NCBI GenBank assembly: GCA_049670505.1
Contig: JBATTK010000075.1
Span: 1-23,924, forward strand
Direction: 5' to 3'
Source of the DNA: JBATTK01 sp049670505
GTDB taxonomy: Bacteria > Bacteroidota > Bacteroidia > Flavobacteriales > Flavobacteriaceae
Length of the DNA stretch: 23,924 nt
Of this stretch, positions 1 to 7,270 are shown in pieces; within the stretch, counting starts at the first letter, position 1, and each line of letters begins with the position of its first letter. A program made the translations under genes and the position numbers. The notes beneath the pieces were generated by a model. That model ran no database searches, had not been told where the DNA came from, and was given only the letters and a program-made list of their open reading frames with translations.

Positions 1-322
1 AGCCACCCCAGCCCCAGCCGAAGTTGTTGTTGTAGACGTCTACTTGTTCGCGTTCCTTGGTGAAGATACTTACCAAAAGATCCGGGTTATTGGATTTTAC
101 AAAACCTCTGGAACTCATTTCGGTGTCTATGGCCTTTAGGATTCTTTTTTTGTCCAGATCGGATATCTGGGCCTGATCTATTCCTGTTTTATAAAAGGCA
201 TATGTTTTATAGGTGTTAAAATTGGCATCCTTGTCATAGTCGGATAGTACGCGCACAGAGCTACATGAGCTCAAAAATAGTAGGGCGAGTATTGGTACGG
301 TGAAGAGTTTGATGTTTTTCAT
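1..322 (-). CDS. DUF4136-like lipoprotein, 5' part only (cut by window edge)
   Basis: Reading leftwards from an ATG at 322-320, the frame stays open to base 1 (107 codons), so the C-terminus lies outside the window. The N-terminus has a short basic start, a hydrophobic stretch and a lipobox (LLFLSSC), predicting an outer-membrane or periplasm-facing lipoprotein. The mature part begins SVRVLSDYDKDANFNTYKTY, followed by TDxEMxSRGF-like and NNPDLLVSIF segments. This is the usual pattern of the DUF4136 family, where a Phe/Tyr-rich start precedes a conserved 'NPDLLV' strand. The visible part ends in Asn/Gly/Trp-rich sequence (NNNFGWGWGG), also common in that family. The molecular function of DUF4136 proteins is not established. 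It lies 83 bp downstream of the small gene at 406-564 on the same strand and could be cotranscribed with it. Confidence 0.8.
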   Translation of the reverse strand, partial: MKNIKLFTVPILALLFLSSCSSVRVLSDYDKDANFNTYKTYAFYKTGIDQAQISDLDKKRILKAIDTEMSSRGFVKSNNPDLLVSIFTKEREQVDVYNNNFGWGWGG

Positions 323-405
323 AACGAATCTATTTTTTGGAGTTAAAAACAATCTATTTTTATTTAAAAGAAGTCTCAATAACCGTGCCGAACCCTGTTA
401 TTTGT

Positions 406-564
406 TCAGGTAGAGTCCGTTTTTTTGTTGTATCCGTAAGGGCAATGTCTACAACCGCTCTCACAGCAATATCCTCTTTTTAAATGGTATTGTTCGGTAA
501 ACACTTTATATCCTTCCTCGGAGAGGTAGAAATCGCCCTCTTCCAAAGGGATAATCTTCTTCAT
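406..564 (-). CDS. small Cys-rich DUF5522-like protein (52 aa)
   Basis: A 52-codon frame from ATG 564-562 to TGA at 406-408. The protein starts MKKIIPLEEGDFYLSEEGY and ends with a Cys cluster, YCCESGCRHCPYGY, near residues 32-45. That cluster (CC-x3-C-x2-C, then PYGY) is the hallmark I associate with the DUF5522 family of very small Bacteroidetes proteins. Four closely spaced cysteines suggest a metal site (zinc or iron-sulfur), which is inference. No signal peptide is visible, so it is probably cytoplasmic. No alternative in-frame ATG lies upstream. Function unknown. Confidence 0.8.
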   Translation of the reverse strand: MKKIIPLEEGDFYLSEEGYKVFTEQYHLKRGYCCESGCRHCPYGYNKKTDST

Positions 565-621
565 TACTACTGAATTAGTTCCAGAATCATGTAAAATTAA
601 GGCATTCTCTGTTAATAAAAG

Positions 622-675
622 CCCCTTTACCCCATTTTAACCGTATATAGTAAAAGGGATACATCCCTTTTTTTT
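622..675 (+). terminator. orphan intrinsic terminator with a competing upstream hairpin
   Basis: On the plus strand AAAAGGGA (652-659) pairs with TCCCTTTT (664-671) over a four-base loop, and the T run continues to 674. That is the form of a rho-independent terminator. CCCCTTTAC at 622-630 can pair, with one mismatch, with GTAAAAGGG at 650-658, which would break the terminator stem. No plus-strand gene precedes it and no promoter motif is visible upstream, so the structure may belong to an unrecognised leader or small RNA. Confidence 0.45.
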
Positions 676-734
676 GTTCATCGTATTTGTTGGTAATAAA
701 ACGGAAGTATTATTTAATTACCTCTTTTAACAAT

Positions 735-742
735 TATCTTTG
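735..742 (+). promoter_or_regulatory. putative -7 element (TAnnTTTG)
   Basis: TATCTTTG matches the Bacteroidetes sigma-A -7 consensus TAnnTTTG exactly, and its last base is 24 bases before the ATG at 766. A clear -33 TTG is not obvious. The same octamer with the same spacing precedes the gene at 11127, which supports it as the promoter of the four-gene operon. Confidence 0.5.
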
Positions 743-765
743 AAGAGGTACGTTTACTCAAAGTA

Positions 766-1089
766 ATGATTTTAGTTTTTAAACACTTTTTTTATAAGAA
801 CTATGTAGGCCTGTCCCTTTGGCCCTTCATTATCCTTAAAACAGATGCCCTTAAAGAGGATAGCGTCCTCATCAATCATGAAAGAATTCATTTAAGGCAA
901 CAACAGGAACTGCTAATACTACCGTTCTATTTACTGTATGTTACGGAATGGCTTATGCGGTCCGTACTATATTTTGACAGCTACAAGGCATATCAGAACA
1001 TTAGTTTTGAACGGGAAGCTTATGAGAATGAAAAAAACCAGGAATATCTTAGTGAGAGAAAGCCTTTTAGCTTTATAAAATATCTTTGA
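766..1089 (+). CDS. small membrane protein with HExxH motif (minigluzincin-like)
   Basis: The product is 107 residues. Residues 38-42 read HERIH, matching the zinc-peptidase motif HExxH and followed by LRQQQELL, much like the HExxH(I)RQ helix of M56 (BlaR1-type) peptidases. A second acidic helix, SFEREAYENE (80-89), lies about 40 residues downstream and could supply the third zinc ligand (Glu82 or Glu84), as in gluzincins. Between them is an aromatic/hydrophobic stretch (ILPFYLLYVTEWLMRSVLYF) that may be membrane-associated. It is far shorter than any M48 or M56 enzyme, so it may be a minimal peptidase or a non-catalytic relative. It is the first gene of the operon, 21 bp before the next. Protease activity is inference. 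Confidence 0.75.
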   Translation: MILVFKHFFYKNYVGLSLWPFIILKTDALKEDSVLINHERIHLRQQQELLILPFYLLYVTEWLMRSVLYFDSYKAYQNISFEREAYENEKNQEYLSERKPFSFIKYL

Positions 1090-1110
1090 TATTATAAAGG
1101 ATACCCAAAC

Positions 1111-2016
1111 GTGATTGTTTTAAATGAACCCGTTCATCTCCCTGTTTTATCCAATAAACAAGTATCGCTTTATATCAAAAGGGAAGATCAAATACATCCC
1201 TTTATTTCCGGAAACAAATATCGAAAGCTAGCGTATAATCTCATAGCGGCCAAAAAAAGCACCTTGGATACCATCCTAACTTTTGGCGGAGCATATTCCA
1301 ATCATATTGTCGCTACCGCATATGCCGGAAAGGAATACGGATTGCGGACCATTGGGGTAATTAGGGGAGAAGAATTAGTTGAAAAATGGCAATCTAATCC
1401 TACGCTTTCAAGGGCAAGAGAACAGGGAATGGAATTCCATTTCGTTTCCAGGGACACCTATCAAAAGAAAGAAAATGAGTCCTTTCTCAGTAAGTTGGAA
1501 AAGAAATTCGGAAAATGTTATATCCTACCGGAGGGAGGAACAAATGCCCTTGCGGTAAGAGGTTGTGAAGAAATCCTAACACCGGATGATAGGGACTTTG
1601 ACATTATTTGCTCCTGCGTAGGCACTGGAGGTACCATGGCCGGAATCATTAACTCTTCCTTTCCAAATCAGCTTGTTTTGGGGTTCCCTGCTTTAAAAGG
1701 TGATTTTTTAAAAGAAGATATTCGTAAATTTGTCCATAAGGATAATTGGGATTTGCAATCGGCCTATCATTTTGGGGGCTATGCAAAAGTGAGCAGGGAA
1801 TTAATAGATTTCATGAATAATTTCAAGCACAAAACCCAGATTTCCTTAGATCCGATCTATACCGGGAAAATGATATTCGGGATTCTAGATCTGGTACAGA
1901 AGGATTACTTTAAGCCCCATACCAAAATACTGGCCGTCCATAGTGGAGGGCTACAAGGCATAGCTGGCATGAACATTGTTTTGAAAAAGAAGAATTTACC
2001 ATTGCTCAATATATGA
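1111..2016 (+). CDS. PLP-dependent 1-aminocyclopropane-1-carboxylate deaminase/D-cysteine desulfhydrase family protein
   Basis: A 301-residue fold-type II PLP enzyme. SGNKYRKL near residue 33 contains the likely Schiff-base lysine (Lys36). GGAYSNHIVATA (59-70) is the substrate/carboxylate loop and GTGGTMAG (171-178) the phosphate-binding loop. These signatures and the length fit the ACC deaminase/D-cysteine desulfhydrase group. Without key specificity residues and phylogeny I cannot say whether it deaminates ACC or desulfhydrates D-cysteine; in non-rhizosphere bacteria the latter or another D-amino acid is more usual. The start is GTG at 1111, with AAAGG ten bases upstream; no in-frame ATG fits the conserved N-terminus. 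Its last four bases overlap the next gene (ATGA), indicating translational coupling. Confidence 0.88.
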   Translation: MIVLNEPVHLPVLSNKQVSLYIKREDQIHPFISGNKYRKLAYNLIAAKKSTLDTILTFGGAYSNHIVATAYAGKEYGLRTIGVIRGEELVEKWQSNPTLSRAREQGMEFHFVSRDTYQKKENESFLSKLEKKFGKCYILPEGGTNALAVRGCEEILTPDDRDFDIICSCVGTGGTMAGIINSSFPNQLVLGFPALKGDFLKEDIRKFVHKDNWDLQSAYHFGGYAKVSRELIDFMNNFKHKTQISLDPIYTGKMIFGILDLVQKDYFKPHTKILAVHSGGLQGIAGMNIVLKKKNLPLLNI

Positions 2017-2849
2017 ATAGGAAACTGTTGACATTATCCGTTTTAGCACTTTTAGTCTTAAGCTGCGGCACAAAAAAAAGAACAACCTATGGTAACAAAT
2101 CCAAGAATCCATCGCAAGTTTCAACTCCCCGATCGGACGAACCTAAAGAAGACGGACTGTATCCACTTCCCCGGGATACGGGTAAATTCATAAAATTCCC
2201 CATAGCATCCGTTCAGGAATATATAGACACCTTTGCTGAGATAGCACAGTTTGAAATGAAGGCCTATGGTATCCCGGCGAGTATCACCCTTGCCCAAGGT
2301 ATTTTGGAGAGCGGCTTTGGTAGAAGCGAACTCGTCTTAAAGACCAATAATCATTTTGGCATTAAATGTCATAAAGGTTGGAAGGGTGCATATGATTTTC
2401 ACGATGATGATGAAAAAGGGGAATGTTTTAGAAAATACAACCATCCCATGTATTCCTTTAGGGACCATAGTATTTTTCTTTCCTCCCGATCACGGTATGC
2501 CTTTTTATTCGATTATAGGAGGGACGATTACAAACGATGGGCCAAAGGGCTTCGGGAGGCAGGTTATGCAACGGATAAGCGTTACCCGCAAAAGCTGATT
2601 TCCTTTATAGAGCAATATCGGTTGTATAAATATGACAAGGATGTTCTAAAAGAAGGCTATGCGGTACAAAGAGAACCTGAAACCTATGGTTATGCGACCC
2701 ATATTGTTAAAAAGGGAGATACCTTGTACTCCATCTCACGGCGCTATTTTGTCTCCGTACCGGAGTTGATGCGATTGAACGGTATGGGTAACAGTAACCT
2801 GTCCATAGGTCAGGAGCTCGTTGTTAAATCCGAAAAAATCAAGAAATAA
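2013..2849 (+). CDS. glucosaminidase (GH73-type) lipoprotein with C-terminal LysM
   Basis: A 278-residue peptidoglycan hydrolase. The N-terminus carries a lipoprotein signal (LALLVLSC, lipid Cys18) and a low-complexity linker. Residues about 66-205 form a glucosaminidase domain: PASITLAQGILESGFGRS holds the expected catalytic Glu99, followed by NNHFGIKC, then YRLYKYDKD at the domain end. Residues 229-272 are one LysM repeat (HIVKKGDTLYSISRRY...LSIGQELVVK) that binds the glycan. It probably cleaves the N-acetylglucosaminyl linkage in peptidoglycan from the periplasmic side of the outer membrane. It overlaps the preceding gene by four bases and ends two bases before hemL. Confidence 0.9.
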   Translation: MNRKLLTLSVLALLVLSCGTKKRTTYGNKSKNPSQVSTPRSDEPKEDGLYPLPRDTGKFIKFPIASVQEYIDTFAEIAQFEMKAYGIPASITLAQGILESGFGRSELVLKTNNHFGIKCHKGWKGAYDFHDDDEKGECFRKYNHPMYSFRDHSIFLSSRSRYAFLFDYRRDDYKRWAKGLREAGYATDKRYPQKLISFIEQYRLYKYDKDVLKEGYAVQREPETYGYATHIVKKGDTLYSISRRYFVSVPELMRLNGMGNSNLSIGQELVVKSEKIKK

Positions 2850-2851
2850 TA

Positions 2852-4132
2852 ATGATCTACCAAAGAAGCAGTGCCCTTTTTGCCGAAGCGAAGCAATATA
2901 TTCCGGGTGGCGTAAATTCACCTGTACGTGCCTTTAAGGCGGTCGGGGGAACGCCAATTTTTGTTAAGGAAGCCAAAGGAGCCTATTTGTATGATGAAGA
3001 TGGGAATCAATTCATAGATTATATTGCTTCCTGGGGGCCATTAATTTTGGGTCACGCCCATGATGCCGTTATCAATGCAGTAATCGACAAGGCCAAAAAA
3101 GGAACTTCTTTTGGTATGCCCACGGAGATAGAAACAGCCTTGGCAAAACTGGCCGTTTCCATGGTACCCCATATAGATAAGATAAGATTTGTAAACAGTG
3201 GTACGGAAGCCTGTATGAGCGCCGTTCGCTTGGCAAGAGGATTTACGGGCAAGGACAAGATCATAAAATTTGCCGGCTGTTATCACGGGCATTCGGATTC
3301 CTTTCTGATCCAAGCCGGAAGTGGTGCGATTACCTTTGGCAGCCCTAATAGTCCAGGGGTAACAAAGGGTACGGCCAAGGACACCTTATTGGCTGATTAC
3401 AATGATTTAGAGGGGGTAAAGGCTTTGGTATCCGCTAACAAAGATGGGATAGCAGCGGTAATCATTGAGCCCGTAGCGGGCAATATGGGGTGTATTGTAC
3501 CTTCGGATGCATTTATGACCGGCCTTCGGGATTTGTGTTCCAAGGAGGGTATTCTTCTCATTTTCGATGAAGTAATGACCGGTTTTCGTTTGGCAAAGGG
3601 AGGAGCACAAGAGGTATTGGGCATTGCCGCGGACATTGTTACTTTTGGAAAAGTTATCGGAGGCGGACTTCCCGTGGGCGCCTTTGCGGCCAGAAGTGAA
3701 ATTATGGACCAACTGGCACCAGATGGTCCTGTATACCAAGCGGGGACCTTGAGCGGAAATCCTTTGGCCATGTCCGCGGGTCTGGCCATGCTGACCGAAC
3801 TACACAATAGGCCACAGGTATTCCAAAGCTTGGCCGAAAAAACGGAATACCTGCATAAAGGTATCTCCGACGTTTTGACTACAAGGGGAGTAGCACATCA
3901 GATCAACAGGCTAGGGAGTATGATTTCGGTTCATTTTACGGAAGAGCCCGTGGTAGATTTTGCTTCTTCGGCCAAAGGGAACAATGAAACCTTTAAGGCT
4001 TATTTTCATGGCATGTTGAATCAGGGTATTTATTTGCCGCCTAGCGCCTTTGAAAGTTATTTCTTGAACGATGCGTTGTCCTATGAAGATTTGGACAGGA
4101 CCATAGCCGCTTTAAAGCAGGTAGAATTATGA
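2852..4132 (+). CDS. hemL: glutamate-1-semialdehyde 2,1-aminomutase
   Basis: This 426-residue PLP enzyme converts glutamate-1-semialdehyde to 5-aminolevulinate in the C5 tetrapyrrole pathway. The N-terminus SALFAEAKQYIPGGVNSPVR is characteristic of GSA aminomutases. VNSGTEACMSAVRLARG (114-130) contacts the cofactor phosphate, FDEV (238-241) carries the PLP-pyridine Asp239, and TFGKVIGGGLPVGAF places the Schiff-base Lys267. Length matches the family. It is the last gene of the operon, starting two bases after the glucosaminidase stop. Its link to cell-wall and small-peptidase genes is probably historical rather than functional. Confidence 0.96.
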   Translation: MIYQRSSALFAEAKQYIPGGVNSPVRAFKAVGGTPIFVKEAKGAYLYDEDGNQFIDYIASWGPLILGHAHDAVINAVIDKAKKGTSFGMPTEIETALAKLAVSMVPHIDKIRFVNSGTEACMSAVRLARGFTGKDKIIKFAGCYHGHSDSFLIQAGSGAITFGSPNSPGVTKGTAKDTLLADYNDLEGVKALVSANKDGIAAVIIEPVAGNMGCIVPSDAFMTGLRDLCSKEGILLIFDEVMTGFRLAKGGAQEVLGIAADIVTFGKVIGGGLPVGAFAARSEIMDQLAPDGPVYQAGTLSGNPLAMSAGLAMLTELHNRPQVFQSLAEKTEYLHKGISDVLTTRGVAHQINRLGSMISVHFTEEPVVDFASSAKGNNETFKAYFHGMLNQGIYLPPSAFESYFLNDALSYEDLDRTIAALKQVEL

Positions 4133-4413
4133 TGTGGACAATTCCAATATAAATTGTTACAACTTCTTTATAGCTTGCTTTATATGGTCTCGTTCTTCAT
4201 AAAAAAGGATTATAACGATTCCAATCACATATTTAAAAACAGGCTCTAAAAGTACGAACTATTTTTCAGTGGTTCCGTCTTCCTAAAAGTTAAGTTTCCC
4301 TTTTCTTAACAATCCCCCATCCGAACTGCCTTAAACCTTAATCGTACTGTAATATTTACCTAACCCAAAAGGTACTTTGCTTTTCTATTTTTAGGGAAAA
4401 CTAATAAGTGAAC

Positions 4414-6150
4414 ATGGAAAGAAAAACAGTATCTAGAAGAACCTTTTTGGCAAAATCCATCATTGCTTCAGGAGGTATTATTTTAAGCTCACATTTGGCG
4501 GCCTGTGTAAGGGATTTTCAAGGAGATGATGGCCCATCTGACAAGATTCCAAGGTTTTTACACGGGGTAGGCAGTTTTGACCCTACGGCTTCGGCTGTAA
4601 TCATATGGACCCGTTTTACACCGACCGAAACCGAAGTGGGCTCTTCTATAGCCATAAAATGGCAAGTGTCTACCAATGAGAACTTCACCGCAATTGTACA
4701 CGAAGGCATAGCGTATACCTCTGCTACCGATGATTTTGTAGTGATAAAAGACGTTACAGGACTGGCGCCTAACGGAAAATATTATTATAGATTTCTTCAG
4801 GAAGATTTAGAAGAGGAGTCCATGATAGGTGAGACCATAACGCTACCCAACGCAGGCGATGCGGTATCTAGTCTAAAACTGGCCGTTTGTTCCTGTTCTA
4901 ATTTTCCGGCAGGGGTGTTCAATGTTTATGATGCTATTGCAAAGAGCGATGCCGATATTGTACTGCATCTGGGCGATTATATCTATGAGTATGAAGAGGG
5001 TGGTTATGGCACCAATGAAAATACGGAAGCCCTGGGCCGTGTACATGATCCCAAAACCGAAATTCTTACTTTGGAGGATTATCGTTTAAGATACAGACAG
5101 TATAGAACGGACGAAGGTTTACAGTTGGCGCATAGTAAAAAACCCTTTATCGTAGTTTGGGACGATCATGAGATTACAAACGACGCCTATATGGATGGGG
5201 CCGAAAATCATGACGATAGTGAAGGATCCTATGAAGAGCGAAAAAGAAGGGCCATACAGGTGCATGGGGAATACCTTCCCATCCGTACGGATAACGGCGA
5301 GATTATTTATCGCAATTTTGAGTACGGAAATTTAGCAAACTTGGTGATGTTGGATACCCGGATTATCGGGAGGGACAAACAATTGGGTTTTACGGATTTC
5401 TTTGGGACCGATGGTAGCTTTGATATCGTTGGTTTCCAAACGGCATTGAGCGATCCCAATAGAAATCTAATAGGACCGGCCCAACTTTCATGGTTAGGGG
5501 GCGCTGTTGGTAGTAGCAGTGCAAAATGGCAGGTGCTGGGACAACAAGTGCTTATGGGAACAATGACGGTACCGTCCGATCTATTGGTCTCTATAGGAGC
5601 CGTAGCTTCGGGAAATACTTCTCCGGAAGTCTTACAGCAACTACAACAATTGATCGTAGAATTATCTACTATTAAAGCTAGGTCGTTAGCAGGAGACCCC
5701 ACTTTGACCGAAGCGGAACTGGCACGTATAAATACGGTGTTACCTTATAATCTGGATGCGTGGGACGGGTACCCCGTAGAACGTGAAAAAGTGTATAGCC
5801 TTCTGACTGGTAAAAATACCGTAGTGTTGGCCGGCGACACCCATAATGCATGGAATAGTGATTTGATAGATGGCAATGGGGACAAAATTGGCGAGGAGTT
5901 TGCCTGTTCATCGGTTTCTTCTCCAGGATTTGAAGGCTTGTTCGGAAATGACCTGGCAACTATTGCTGGTATAGAACAAGCCTTTGTGTTGCTGATTGAT
6001 CGTTTGAAGTATTTTGATGCTTCCAGACGAGGATATGTTTTGGCAGAATTCACAGAGGGCAGTGCCACTGCTTCGTATCGTTTTATAGATAATATTGCTT
6101 CTACTTCCTATACGGAAACCGAAGGAAACACTACCGTTTTTATGGTATAA
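4414..6150 (+). CDS. PhoD-family alkaline phosphatase, Tat-exported
   Basis: From ATG 4414 the product is 578 residues; an in-frame GTG at 4408 would add two and sits closer to an AGGGA at 4393-4397. The N-terminus has a twin-arginine motif (SRRTFL, residues 7-12), a hydrophobic core and a Cys at 31 in LAAC, so it may be both Tat-exported and lipidated. An N-terminal Ig-like PhoD_N domain (about residues 45-145) is followed by the metallophosphatase core: CSCSNFPAG, LHLGDYIYEYEEGGYG, WDDHEITNDAY and, near the C-terminus, VLAGDTHNAWNSDL. These are the Fe/Ca-binding motifs of PhoD phosphodiesterase/phosphatases that release phosphate from organic esters outside the cytoplasm. It is separated by 281 bases from hemL and likely monocistronic. 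Confidence 0.92.
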   Translation: MERKTVSRRTFLAKSIIASGGIILSSHLAACVRDFQGDDGPSDKIPRFLHGVGSFDPTASAVIIWTRFTPTETEVGSSIAIKWQVSTNENFTAIVHEGIAYTSATDDFVVIKDVTGLAPNGKYYYRFLQEDLEEESMIGETITLPNAGDAVSSLKLAVCSCSNFPAGVFNVYDAIAKSDADIVLHLGDYIYEYEEGGYGTNENTEALGRVHDPKTEILTLEDYRLRYRQYRTDEGLQLAHSKKPFIVVWDDHEITNDAYMDGAENHDDSEGSYEERKRRAIQVHGEYLPIRTDNGEIIYRNFEYGNLANLVMLDTRIIGRDKQLGFTDFFGTDGSFDIVGFQTALSDPNRNLIGPAQLSWLGGAVGSSSAKWQVLGQQVLMGTMTVPSDLLVSIGAVASGNTSPEVLQQLQQLIVELSTIKARSLAGDPTLTEAELARINTVLPYNLDAWDGYPVEREKVYSLLTGKNTVVLAGDTHNAWNSDLIDGNGDKIGEEFACSSVSSPGFEGLFGNDLATIAGIEQAFVLLIDRLKYFDASRRGYVLAEFTEGSATASYRFIDNIASTSYTETEGNTTVFMV

Positions 6151-6170
6151 TGATTTTTATAATTTGTCTG

Positions 6171-6228
6171 TTCGAACGCAGTCGAGAACTATATGTCTTT
6201 GTTCGCAAGACATCTCGACTGCGCTCGA
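6171..6228. repeat. long intergenic palindrome, likely bidirectional terminator or REP-like element
   Basis: TCGAACGCAGTCGAGA (6172-6187) and TCTCGACTGCGCTCGA (6213-6228) form a 16-bp stem with one mismatch that is a G-T wobble. Inside it, TGTCTT (6194-6199) and AAGACA (6207-6212) form a second stem around a TTCG-like loop. It lies between the convergent PhoD and Spy-like genes. Sequences resembling GAGCGCAGTCGA recur between genes in flavobacterial genomes, as I recall, so a dispersed REP-type element is possible. Confidence 0.7.
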
Positions 6229-6243
6229 TGTGACATTAGGCTT

Positions 6244-6690
6244 TTACTTTCTTCCAGACCTTCCCTTCCTCATGGTATTGCCATGCTTTCCTTTTCTATG
6301 CTGCATCTTTTTCCATAGATCAAATTGTTCGTCGGTCAGAATTTGCTTTACCTCCGCTTGTACCGCAATTTGATGGTCCAATTGTTGTTCGAGCATAGCA
6401 AAGCGTTCCTCGGAAGTGGGCTTTTTACGTTCTCCTTCTTCTTTTGTCGCTTTTCGTTCTTCCATTTTCGTCCTTCGCAATTTGGCGTTCTCCAAGTTTA
6501 TTTCTTGTATTTGCTCCTGTTGTTTGGTCGTTAATTCCAATAACAAGGTCATTTTTTTGGTCTGCAAGGTCGAAACCTGTTCCGGGGTCATATCCATCAT
6601 AGCATCCCTATGGTGTCCGTGACCTTCTCCTCTTTGTGCCATGGCGGTAAAACCTGCCAATAATACGAGTGTTAAAAATACTTTTTTCAT
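6244..6690 (-). CDS. Spy/CpxP- or DUF4890-like periplasmic protein
   Basis: A 148-residue secreted protein starting at ATG 6690-6688. The frame is open further upstream, but only this start gives a signal peptide (MKKVFLTLVLLAGFTAMAQ). The mature part begins with a His-rich GEGHGHH segment. It is otherwise highly charged and helical, with two LTxxQ-like motifs (LTTKQQEQIQEIN near 53, LTDEQFDLWKKM near 118) flanking a Glu/Lys-rich linker. This matches the two-motif layout of Spy/CpxP/ZraP chaperone-like proteins and of DUF4890 proteins in Bacteroidetes. The C-terminus is very basic (KGKHGNTMRKGRSGRK). A role in envelope stress or metal binding is inference from the family. Confidence 0.8.
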   Translation of the reverse strand: MKKVFLTLVLLAGFTAMAQRGEGHGHHRDAMMDMTPEQVSTLQTKKMTLLLELTTKQQEQIQEINLENAKLRRTKMEERKATKEEGERKKPTSEERFAMLEQQLDHQIAVQAEVKQILTDEQFDLWKKMQHRKGKHGNTMRKGRSGRK

Positions 6691-6846
6691 ACGTTTAAAT
6701 TTTATAGATTTTGGGGGTAGGACTCTTTCAATTTCAAAAGGTTTAAAAGTATGATTATGATTTATGAGGTTTTTAACAGTACCTGCCAAAAGAAAATATT
6801 CGTGTCTTCTGCACTTAAAACAAAGTCCAGAGGCCATAAAATATAA

Positions 6847-6875
6847 AATGGGCATGGATAGAATCCATGCCCATT
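6847..6875 (-). terminator. intrinsic terminator of the small membrane-protein gene
   Basis: ATGGGCATGGAT (6848-6859) and ATCCATGCCCAT (6863-6874) form a perfect 12-bp stem, extended to 13 bp by A6847-T6875, with a three-base loop. On the minus strand it is followed by TTTATATTTT and lies about 45 bases after the stop at 6919. Confidence 0.75.
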
Positions 6876-6918
6876 ATCGTATTAAAAAGGATTTTTCTTT
6901 TGGTTTAATATTTTTGGG

Positions 6919-7074
6919 TCATTCAATTCCCACGGAAGATAATTCGCTTATGTTGGCCTCCACCAATTCCGTCGTATTTGTTTCTACCTCCCTTTGCTGT
7001 TCTACATGGTAATAAACAAGCGCAGCAGCAATGAAAGAAACAAGATAAACAAGACTTTTTGCTTTGTATGACAT
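6919..7074 (-). CDS. small single-pass membrane protein (51 aa)
   Basis: A 51-codon frame from ATG 7074-7072 to TGA at 6919-6921. Residues 7-24 (SLVYLVSFIAAALVYYHV) form one membrane segment after a basic MSYKAK start. The C-terminal part is acidic (VETNTTELVEANISELSSV), suggesting the N-terminus is cytoplasmic and a short acidic tail faces the periplasm. A strong terminator follows the gene, which supports its being a real transcription unit. I do not recognise the family. Confidence 0.6.
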   Translation of the reverse strand: MSYKAKSLVYLVSFIAAALVYYHVEQQREVETNTTELVEANISELSSVGIE

Positions 7075-7213
7075 GATTTTGAGGTTTTTGATTCTTATTC
7101 TAAGATAGAACAGAATAGGACACAGACCTTATTATTGTTGTCAAACAAGCTATTTTTGGTGTAAAGTGATCTAAAAATGGGGTTTTGTATGATAAAGGAG
7201 CAGACCACAATGG

Positions 7214-7250
7214 AAAAAAGTACCGCACACTTTCGATATACGGTACCTTT
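7214..7250 (-). terminator. intrinsic terminator of the zinc metalloprotease gene
   Basis: On the minus strand GTACCG (complement of 7241-7246) pairs with CGGTAC (complement of 7220-7225) and is followed by six T residues (7214-7219). A-T pairs outside the core extend the stem. It begins about 20 bases after the stop codon. Confidence 0.65.
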
Positions 7251-7270
7251 TACAGGCTTTAAGGAAAGTA

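Noticed and set aside
3041..3807. Long minus-strand frames opposite hemL
   Set aside because: Shadow frames of a highly conserved gene; the translations show no recognisable domain.
4157..4258. Minus-strand open stretch after hemL reading ...FKYVIGIVIILFYEERDH...
   Set aside because: It looks like the end of a membrane protein, but it has only 34 codons, no ATG and a stop directly upstream. It may be a gene remnant; I cannot support it as a gene.
6691..6855. Upstream extension of the Spy-like reading frame
   Set aside because: The extension precedes a perfect signal peptide and has no signal or domain character of its own, so the internal ATG at 6690 is preferred.
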